Source of the DNA: Synergistaceae bacterium
Lineage (GTDB): Bacteria; Synergistota; Synergistia; Synergistales; Aminobacteriaceae
Length of the DNA stretch: 9,180 nucleotides
Direction of reading: 5' to 3'
Assembly: GCA_031270755.1 (NCBI GenBank)
Contig: JAISWV010000175.1
Coordinates: 1-9,180 of the forward strand
Shown in pieces: positions 1 through 5,272 of the stretch (position 1 is its first letter; each line of letters starts with the position of its first letter). The notes below the pieces were generated by a model. That model saw only the letters and a list, made by a program, of their open reading frames with translations, was not told where the DNA came from and did no database searches. Both the position numbers and the translations under genes were made by a program.

Positions 1-1
1 C

Positions 2-124
2 CCCGCCAGGTATGTCGAAACGGACCGCAGGCGGGGTAACGGAAGCGGCTGCGGCGTCGGTCTTGGGATTTCGGCGTTTCTGGCCTGCGCGTCGGCGATT
101 CTGGCATGGAGGCGTAAGAAATGA
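2..124 (+). CDS. C-terminal tail of a Synerg-CTERM surface protein (5' partial)
   Basis: The frame beginning at base 2 is open from the window edge to a TGA at 122-124 and encodes about 40 residues. They contain GNGSGCGVGLG, then a hydrophobic stretch (ISAFLACASAILAW), then RRKK and stop. This is the layout of the Synerg-CTERM sorting signal: Gly/Ser linker, invariant Cys, one transmembrane helix, basic tail. Family knowledge says such tails are processed by a dedicated intramembrane protease and mark exported surface proteins; none of that machinery is in the window. The stop overlaps the next gene's ATG (ATGA), and that gene's GGAGG ribosome-binding site lies inside these last codons, so the two are probably co-transcribed and translationally coupled. 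The rest of the protein is upstream, so its function cannot be told. The tail resembles, but does not copy, that of the next gene. Confidence 0.85.
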   Translation, partial: PARYVETDRRRGNGSGCGVGLGISAFLACASAILAWRRKK

Positions 125-3100
125 GAAAGATTTTTGCAGTGCTTTTCACGTGTTTGCTGGTACTGGGGGGAGGAAGGGCAAGCTGGGCGGTAGAGGTAGA
201 TGTAAAGACGCTAGATGAACTCATAATAGCTATTGAGGATCCGAGCAGTGGAGATATTATTACTATCTCGGCCCCCATTACGTTGACTCTAGGTAGTAAC
301 AACATCGAAATATCGCGGGACGTCACCATTAAAGGCGGGACGATTGACGGGAACAGTTTGCCGATTTTCAGAATCTCTAACACAGGTAACGTGACCTTTA
401 AGGGAGTAGCTTTTCGGAACGCTCAAAGAGCTTCCGGTAACGGGGGGGCAATTCAAGTCAATGGAGGGAACGCGAGCTTTGATGCCTCAACGTCTTTTAC
501 GAATAACTCCGCAGACGCTGGCGGGGCCGTCTATGTCGCGGGGGGAACAGCGACATTCAATGGCGGCTCATTCACGGGCAATGAAGCCGCGACAGGTGGA
601 GCTGTCAATGTCGCGGGGGGAACAGTGACATTCGACGGCGGAACATTCACGAACAACAAAGCCAAAACAAACGGTGGAGCCCTTTATCTGGAGGCGTTGC
701 CGGTGTTTAACGGAAGCGCACGGAGTTTCAAATTCAATGACAACAGCGCCGACAAGGGAGGAGCCATTGCCGCCGTTGCCACGGTAGTACCGCTCTCCCT
801 CGACATTAGATTCGACTTCACAAACAATACCGCACAAACCGACGGCGGAGCTGTCCATCATGCAGGGGTATTGAACGTGGACGGCGCAAATTTTTCCGGC
901 AATAAAGCAACCATGGGCAATGGCGGAGCAGTGTATACAGGCGAGGCGTCAACGATCTCAGGCGGGACGTTTAGCACCAACACAGCTGGTGTTTCAGGCG
1001 GCGCCTTTTACAGTACCGGAGCTGTCAACGTAGACGGCGGAGAATTTTCCTATAATCAGGCCGGGCAGGACGGCGGAGCAGTGTTTGCTGGAGGCGCAGC
1101 CATCTCGACAATCCGCGGCGAAATGTTTACGAACAATATCGCCGCCCAAGGTTCGGGGGGCGCGTTTTACAGCGAGAAAGGGACTGTCCGTGTAAATGGC
1201 GGGACATTTACAGACAACAAATCAGGAGAAACGAATTCCGGCGGCGGCGGCGCGATATACGCTACCAGTATCGACTCGACGATTCCCGATAACGAATCTA
1301 TAACCTTCAGTGCTAACAAGGCGCAAAACGGTGGCGGCGCGCTACGCAGTGTCGGCGAAATTAAATTGAAGAATGCTATTTTCACTGGCAACGAAGCCGC
1401 AGATGGAAGCGGGGGAGCAACATACAGCGGGGGATTAAGCGACTTCACCAACTGTGTCTTCGGCAATTTGACGCAAGGTCAGGGAAATACGGCCTTAAAT
1501 TCGCCTGGCGGCGCGGTTGTTGCAGAGAGAATCATTGCGAACCGTACTACATTTTGCGCCAACAACGCCAAGAACTCCGGTGGAGCTATTTTTTTGTTAG
1601 GTGGTTCCGAGGAAACGAGTACGCTTAGAGATTGCCTGTTCGAGCAAAACCAATCCAACTATGCAGAGGGCGGGGCTGTCTTCCTTGCAGGTAATCGCCA
1701 GACTATAGAGTTCTATACATCTGTTTTTAACTCAAACTATTCAAAAACTAGCGGAGGCGCTGCGGCACTGACCGGGAAAAATGTACTTTTCAGTCGCTGT
1801 ACCTTTACGGGTAATAACATAATGACACCCGATGCTGACGCCAAAGGCGGCGCTGTATTTACAGAAGCGGAGACATCCAGATTTGCCAATTGTACTTTTG
1901 TGGAGAACCAAGCAGGTAAAGGCAAAGGCGGCGCGCTATATATTGACGGGGATGGAATTTCTTCAAATCCTTCCGTTATATTTTATTGTACATTTGTAAA
2001 GAATAACGCAGGCGGCGGACAAGGCGGCGCTCTCTATACAGCGGCAAATATTCTTCATATTGCCGCGTCGGCGTTTGTCGGCAATATTGCGACGGACGGG
2101 TTCGATACCTTCAGAGCCAATGGAATCATCACATCCAGAGGCTATAATATTGTGGGAAACCACAGTGTTACTGGTTCGTCAGGCGCGCCCGCCGGAGAAG
2201 TTTCCTGGCAGAACGATCCCGATGTAAGACAAGAGAGGGGCTCCGACATGGATCCTTACGGTTCGCAGTATACTCCACGTTTGCTTTTCGGTAGTGCAGC
2301 ACTTGCAGATAACGGAGTAACCCTAGATGTCGGTTCCGCTTTAGGATCCCATAAAACTTTACAAACTTTGGCCTTGGTAGATTCCACACCCGCCACCGTC
2401 AATCCGGCGTTGAATTTCATTCCGGGACAAATGGCGCAGAGTCTTTTCAGCACATACTTCGCTTCGTCCACATCTCTGCATATAGACGAACGCGGAAAAG
2501 AGCGTCCCAAGGGCAACAACAGCGATGTTGGCGCGTATGAAAGCGAGAGTGGAGGAGGAGGCAGCGGCGGAATCGATCCTGATGATCCAAACACCATTGC
2601 CGGCATCGAGATGAGCGGCATTCCCAACACGATGGTGAGAATCGGCCAGACATGCAGCTTGACGGCCTTGGTCACCTATCAAAACGGAGAGACTTCCGGC
2701 TCCGAGCCCGTCACGTGGGCCAGCAGCAATCCGAGCGTGGCGGCCATCGACCAATACGGCAACCTCGTCTCTCTGAGGCTGGGCACGACCACCATCAGCG
2801 TCACGACGCAAAAACTGGGAACGAACAACGAACGGAAGACCCACGCCCGCGAACTCACGGTCAGCGAGGAATGGATAAGCGACTACGACAACAACATCGA
2901 CCCCGAAGTCCGGCGGCAGTTGGGAGACTTCAACGACTCCTACCTTTCGAAGTACGCGGCGGCGTTTTCCCTTTTGGACTTCGACTCCAGAGTGATCGAC
3001 AGAGACCCGTTCGCCGGCGAATTCGAGAGCGCCTACAAAGTCGCCCCCACGCAGGTGACGAACATTTCGGACAATATGATTTCCTTCGAGTCCGTCCCCG

Positions 3101-3732
3101 CCTCCTCCTACCCGGGCGGGACGCCGGTCGCGCCGTCCGTCTCCGTGATCCTGAGCGGCGCTTCGTCCGGCTTCGCGTCCGCCGCCTACGTCCCCAAGTC
3201 CGGCTCCGGCGGCGGGGTGCTGCCGGTCCGCGTCACGTACAACGTGACATGGCCCTACGTCAGCGAGCTCCTTGGCCGTCAGGTTACGAAGATCACCCAA
3301 AGCGAGGTGAGGGAGCTTTTCGGCAGGCTGAAACTGGCCTTCACGGACCGGGACGGAAACGAGTCTATTTTGGTTGACGCCGGCGGCTCCGGCATCGACG
3401 CATCCGAGGCGCTGACCGAGGACAGCGTTTCGACCGCCGGACGCGGCAGGTGGAACAGCGGCAACAACGGCCTGACGCTGGTCTTCGACATATTCCTGAG
3501 CGACGCGGACCCCGCCCCCGACGGGAAGCCCCGCCTGATCGAAGACAGGTATCTGACGGTGGCCGACGGCGTGGCGGACGACACTATCGAGGGGTCTCTG
3601 TGGCTTCTGGGAGCCAAAGCGTCGGACAGCGGATCGGGCGGAGGCGGCGGATGCGACGCGGGGATCGGATTTTTGGCGGCGGTTGCTGCCGCGCTCGCGT
3701 TCCTCGCCCCGCGCGGAAGGCGCCGGAACTGA
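121..3732 (+). CDS. Large beta-helix adhesin-like surface protein: Pmp-type repeats, Big_2 domain, Synerg-CTERM anchor
   Basis: This 1203-residue exported protein is probably an adhesin or polymorphic surface protein. Residues 1-23 are a Sec signal peptide (MRK, hydrophobic core, ASWA cleavage region). Residues 60-690 form a right-handed beta-helix-like array with about 20 GGA(I/V/L/F) motifs alternating with F-T-x-N motifs, the pattern of chlamydial polymorphic membrane proteins. NNSDVGAYES (799-808) resembles the end of the choice-of-anchor-Q region. Residues about 826-914 are a Big_2 Ig-like domain (VTWASSNPSVAAID, then GTTTISVT). Residues 915-1165 are an unrecognised pre-anchor domain. 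SGSGGGGGCDAGIG with Cys1178, a hydrophobic helix and PRGRRRN form a Synerg-CTERM. There is no C-terminal autotransporter barrel, unlike true Pmps. The start has a GGAGG site at 108-112, 8 bases upstream. The repeat region is AT-richer than the C-terminal third. Fold and anchoring are confident; the ligand is unknown. Confidence 0.9.
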   Translation: MRKIFAVLFTCLLVLGGGRASWAVEVDVKTLDELIIAIEDPSSGDIITISAPITLTLGSNNIEISRDVTIKGGTIDGNSLPIFRISNTGNVTFKGVAFRNAQRASGNGGAIQVNGGNASFDASTSFTNNSADAGGAVYVAGGTATFNGGSFTGNEAATGGAVNVAGGTVTFDGGTFTNNKAKTNGGALYLEALPVFNGSARSFKFNDNSADKGGAIAAVATVVPLSLDIRFDFTNNTAQTDGGAVHHAGVLNVDGANFSGNKATMGNGGAVYTGEASTISGGTFSTNTAGVSGGAFYSTGAVNVDGGEFSYNQAGQDGGAVFAGGAAISTIRGEMFTNNIAAQGSGGAFYSEKGTVRVNGGTFTDNKSGETNSGGGGAIYATSIDSTIPDNESITFSANKAQNGGGALRSVGEIKLKNAIFTGNEAADGSGGATYSGGLSDFTNCVFGNLTQGQGNTALNSPGGAVVAERIIANRTTFCANNAKNSGGAIFLLGGSEETSTLRDCLFEQNQSNYAEGGAVFLAGNRQTIEFYTSVFNSNYSKTSGGAAALTGKNVLFSRCTFTGNNIMTPDADAKGGAVFTEAETSRFANCTFVENQAGKGKGGALYIDGDGISSNPSVIFYCTFVKNNAGGGQGGALYTAANILHIAASAFVGNIATDGFDTFRANGIITSRGYNIVGNHSVTGSSGAPAGEVSWQNDPDVRQERGSDMDPYGSQYTPRLLFGSAALADNGVTLDVGSALGSHKTLQTLALVDSTPATVNPALNFIPGQMAQSLFSTYFASSTSLHIDERGKERPKGNNSDVGAYESESGGGGSGGIDPDDPNTIAGIEMSGIPNTMVRIGQTCSLTALVTYQNGETSGSEPVTWASSNPSVAAIDQYGNLVSLRLGTTTISVTTQKLGTNNERKTHARELTVSEEWISDYDNNIDPEVRRQLGDFNDSYLSKYAAAFSLLDFDSRVIDRDPFAGEFESAYKVAPTQVTNISDNMISFESVPASSYPGGTPVAPSVSVILSGASSGFASAAYVPKSGSGGGVLPVRVTYNVTWPYVSELLGRQVTKITQSEVRELFGRLKLAFTDRDGNESILVDAGGSGIDASEALTEDSVSTAGRGRWNSGNNGLTLVFDIFLSDADPAPDGKPRLIEDRYLTVADGVADDTIEGSLWLLGAKASDSGSGGGGGCDAGIGFLAAVAAALAFLAPRGRRRN
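526..678 (+). repeat. Two adjacent near-identical beta-helix repeat units (75-base period)
   Basis: Two consecutive rungs share the pattern VAGGTxTFxGGxFTxN and match closely at DNA level. The 18-base run beginning atgtcgcgggggg occurs at 533-550 and again 75 bases later at 608-625, followed in both by gacattc. The second unit is one codon longer before its GGA. Other rungs in the gene are far more diverged, so this pair looks like a recent duplication. Each unit carries a run of six G (540-545 and 615-620). Confidence 0.7.
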
Positions 3733-3774
3733 CCCGGCAAGACCGAATCCGCGGCGTTTGAATTCGGGAAGTGC

Positions 3775-3821
3775 CCAATCAAAAGCTCAGGGGGGCGAAG
3801 CCCCCCTGAGCTTTTGATTGG
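3775..3821. terminator. Bidirectional intrinsic terminator (perfect 22-bp inverted repeat, GAA loop)
   Basis: Bases 3775-3796 pair without mismatch with 3800-3821 around a GAA triloop. The inner stem is GCTCAGGGGGGC and its complement, flanked by AAAA on the left and TTTT on the right, so either strand gives a GC-rich hairpin followed by U residues. It lies 42 bases after the stop of the plus-strand adhesin gene and 10 bases after the stop of the minus-strand toxin gene, which is where a shared terminator for convergent genes is expected. The outer bases pair too, which makes the stem unusually long; a repetitive palindromic element doing this job is an alternative. Confidence 0.85.
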
Positions 3822-3831
3822 TTGTGTTCAC

Positions 3832-4089
3832 TTAATCGTCATAATGCCCACGGCATTGTAATATCTCGACGGAACCTTCGCTTATACTGTAAACAAGCCT
3901 GTTCACCTCGTCGATACGGCGGCTCCAACTGTCGCGGTGTTTGAGCGGTTCGGGTTTGCCTATACCATCGTTGCCGTTGCAGAAAATGTCTTGAAGCAAG
4001 AGATTGATACGTTTGAGAGTCTTTTTATCGTTCGTCTGCCAGTATAGATAATCTTCCCATGCTTTTTCAGCAAATGTCAGTTTATTCAT
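3832..4089 (-). CDS. yoeB: Txe/YoeB family mRNA-interferase toxin
   Basis: This 85-residue protein matches the YoeB/Txe toxins, which cleave mRNA in the ribosomal A site and are normally held inactive by a partner antitoxin. Visible family signatures are AWEDYLYWQ (10-18), DKKTLKRIN (21-29), GKPEPLKH (44-51), WSRRID (55-60), NRLVY (63-67) and the C-terminal CRGHY (79-83). The counterparts of E. coli YoeB catalytic Glu46, Arg65, His83 and Tyr84 are Glu47, Arg64, His82 and Tyr83, so the enzyme looks intact. The loop after LKH is two residues shorter than in E. coli, as I recall for a common Gram-positive-type subgroup. I chose the ATG at 4089, giving MNKLTF as in relatives, over an in-frame start at 4104. 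It overlaps the antitoxin's last codons by 8 bases and lacks a strong ribosome-binding site, so translation is probably coupled. Confidence 0.92.
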   Translation of the reverse strand: MNKLTFAEKAWEDYLYWQTNDKKTLKRINLLLQDIFCNGNDGIGKPEPLKHRDSWSRRIDEVNRLVYSISEGSVEILQCRGHYDD

Positions 4090-4258
4090 TCGCCATCGCT
4101 TCAAGCTCTTCCAGCGTTTTTACCACGACCCTGCCCTGCTCGATCTGGCGGGCGGCCTCGTCGATAGCGGACATATTGCGCTCGCTGTAAAATGGATCAA
4201 GAGATACCCCGAAGGAGATGCGGCGTTCGCGTTGGATGTTGACCGATACCTGCGTCAT
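4082..4258 (-). CDS. RelB/DinJ-like antitoxin, apparently lacking the ribbon-helix-helix core
   Basis: This 58-residue protein lies immediately upstream of the YoeB-type toxin, in the usual antitoxin-first order. It begins MTQVSVNI, the start of the N-terminal beta-strand of RelB/DinJ antitoxins, and from residue 10 continues RERRISFGV then LDPFYSERNM, which in relatives follows the ribbon-helix-helix region. It ends KTLEELEAMANE, the kind of C-terminal tail used to bind toxin. Typical RelB/DinJ proteins are about 85-100 residues, so some 35-40 residues forming the DNA-binding helices appear to be missing in frame between residues 9 and 10 (around 4231/4232). If so, neutralisation may persist while operator binding is lost. 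I chose the ATG at 4258 over an upstream in-frame start at 4306, because a GGAAAGGAAGTGGAG ribosome-binding region precedes it and the promoter -10 lies inside the longer version. Confidence 0.8.
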   Translation of the reverse strand: MTQVSVNIQRERRISFGVSLDPFYSERNMSAIDEAARQIEQGRVVVKTLEELEAMANE

Positions 4259-4282
4259 CGGCTCCACTTCCTTTCCGTTGCT

Positions 4283-4311
4283 ATTATACCAGCGCGGCTG
4301 CAACAAAACAA
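4283..4311 (-). promoter_or_regulatory. Sigma-70-type promoter of the toxin-antitoxin operon (extended -10)
   Basis: Reading the minus strand, TTGTTT (4311-4306) is followed by a 17-base spacer and a perfect TATAAT (4288-4283), preceded by TG with one intervening base (extended -10, TGGTATAAT). The expected start near 4276 leaves a leader of about 18 bases containing the GGAAGTGGAG ribosome-binding region before the ATG at 4258. Positions and spacing are read directly; activity is inferred. Confidence 0.75.
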
Positions 4312-4318
4312 ATGAAAG

Positions 4319-4344
4319 GCCCGCGCCCCTCTTTTCTTCGGGCG
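4319..4344 (-). terminator. Possible weak terminator after ptb
   Basis: On the minus strand, 9 bases beyond the ptb stop, GCCCG (4343-4339) can pair with CGGGC (4323-4319), or CGCCC (4344-4340) with GGGCG (4328-4324). A pyrimidine-rich CTTTCATTTGTTTTG stretch follows. The stems are only 5 bp with long loops, so termination may be weak. The downstream part overlaps the -35 element of the toxin-antitoxin promoter. Confidence 0.25.
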
Positions 4345-4352
4345 TCTTCCGG

Positions 4353-5264
4353 CTACGCTTTGGAGCTTGCGGCGGCCAAGACCAGCGACAGATACTTTTC
4401 CTCCGAGGACGCCCCTCTGGAGGTGACGATGATCGGGACCCGCGCCCCCATGACGAAGCCCGCCATCAAGCCTCCGCCGAGGACGAGGATGCTTTTGCCC
4501 AGCGCGTTGCCCGTGTGGATATTGGGGACGACGAGAACATCCGCGTCGCCGGCCACGGGATTTCCATGATAGCCTTTGATTTTCGCGGCTTCGGGGTCGA
4601 GGGCCAAGTCCAGAGAGATAGGGCCCGCCACGACGCAGCCTTTTATTTCCCCTTCGGCGTTCATTCGATAGAGCGCGTCGGCGTCGATGGTCTCCGGCAT
4701 TTTGGGGTTGAGTTTTTCTATGGCGGCCAAAACGCCGACCCTGGGGTTTTCGTATCCCAGGTTCTTCAGCACGCCGACCGAGCTCTCGATAATCGCCTTC
4801 TTCTGTTCGAGGGTGGGGTAAGGCACCATGCCCCCGTCGACTATGGCGAGGAGTTTAGGGTAGCGGGGAGATTGAAAAAAAGCGAAATGGGACATCAATC
4901 GACCTGTTCCGAGCCCGGATTCTTTGTTGACGACGGGTTTCAGCATTTGGGCCGTCTCCAGTTTCCCTTTCATGAGAAAATCGCCCTTGCCTTCGCGGAC
5001 GAGTGAAACGGCTTTGGCGGCGGCGGGCTCCGCTTCGGGGGCATCGTAGATGTCCTGTTCGGGGACGGAAGCGCCCAATTTCGAGAGAGCCTCCGCGATT
5101 TTCGCCTTATCGCCCACCAAAACGGGCGTTACCATTCCGTCTTTTTGCGCCCGCAGCACGGCCTCCAGAGAATGTTCGTCGGCTGCCGCGGCGACGACCA
5201 CCCTTCGAGGGCTGCCGGAGTCCTTTACTTTTCGGATCAGCTCGTCAAAATCACGCAAAACCAT
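4353..5264 (-). CDS. ptb: Phosphate butyryltransferase (PTA/PTB family)
   Basis: This cytoplasmic enzyme of 303 residues interconverts butyryl-CoA (or a branched acyl-CoA) plus phosphate with the acyl phosphate and CoA, which a butyrate kinase then uses to make ATP. The length fits Ptb (about 300) better than Pta (about 330). Family features are DFLMKGK (95-101), a Ser-His after GLGTGRLM (to 126), the NPKM segment followed by T-I-D-A, GPISLDLAL, KGYHGNPVAGDADVLVVPN (230-248) and TSRGASSEEKYLS (281-293). I prefer the ATG at 5264, with AAGAGG upstream, to an in-frame GTG at 5276: that GTG would overlap the upstream stop as GTGA but would abut the ribosome-binding site. The stop of the upstream restriction gene is 8 bases away, so the two are probably one transcript. 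No kinase partner is adjacent. The gene is much richer in GC than the restriction gene. Phosphate acetyltransferase is the alternative. Confidence 0.88.
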   Translation of the reverse strand: MVLRDFDELIRKVKDSGSPRRVVVAAAADEHSLEAVLRAQKDGMVTPVLVGDKAKIAEALSKLGASVPEQDIYDAPEAEPAAAKAVSLVREGKGDFLMKGKLETAQMLKPVVNKESGLGTGRLMSHFAFFQSPRYPKLLAIVDGGMVPYPTLEQKKAIIESSVGVLKNLGYENPRVGVLAAIEKLNPKMPETIDADALYRMNAEGEIKGCVVAGPISLDLALDPEAAKIKGYHGNPVAGDADVLVVPNIHTGNALGKSILVLGGGLMAGFVMGARVPIIVTSRGASSEEKYLSLVLAAASSKA

Positions 5265-5272
5265 CTTTCCGT

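Noticed and set aside
151..153. Cys11 of the adhesin signal peptide as a lipoprotein attachment site
   Set aside because: The preceding residues do not form a proper lipobox and the hydrophobic core before it is too short; the ASWA region gives a normal signal-peptidase I site.
12..218. A 68-codon plus-strand reading frame across the start of the window
   Set aside because: It runs out of frame through both the Synerg-CTERM tail and the adhesin signal peptide, which have strong protein evidence.
2359..3300. A 313-codon minus-strand reading frame opposite the adhesin C-terminal part
   Set aside because: It is an antisense shadow of GC-rich coding sequence: Arg/Gly/Val/Asp-rich with no domain pattern, while the opposite strand has Big_2 motifs.
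121..3732. Adhesin as a true chlamydial-type autotransporter
   Set aside because: The GGA/FxxN repeats match, but there is no C-terminal beta-barrel; the protein ends in a Synerg-CTERM helix instead.
3775..3821. Palindrome as a transposon end or attachment site
   Set aside because: It sits exactly between two convergent stop codons with A and T tracts, there is no transposase or second copy in the window, and a bidirectional terminator explains it.
4218..5006. A 262-codon plus-strand reading frame opposite ptb
   Set aside because: It lies antisense to a clear PTA/PTB-family enzyme and has shadow-like composition with no recognisable motif.
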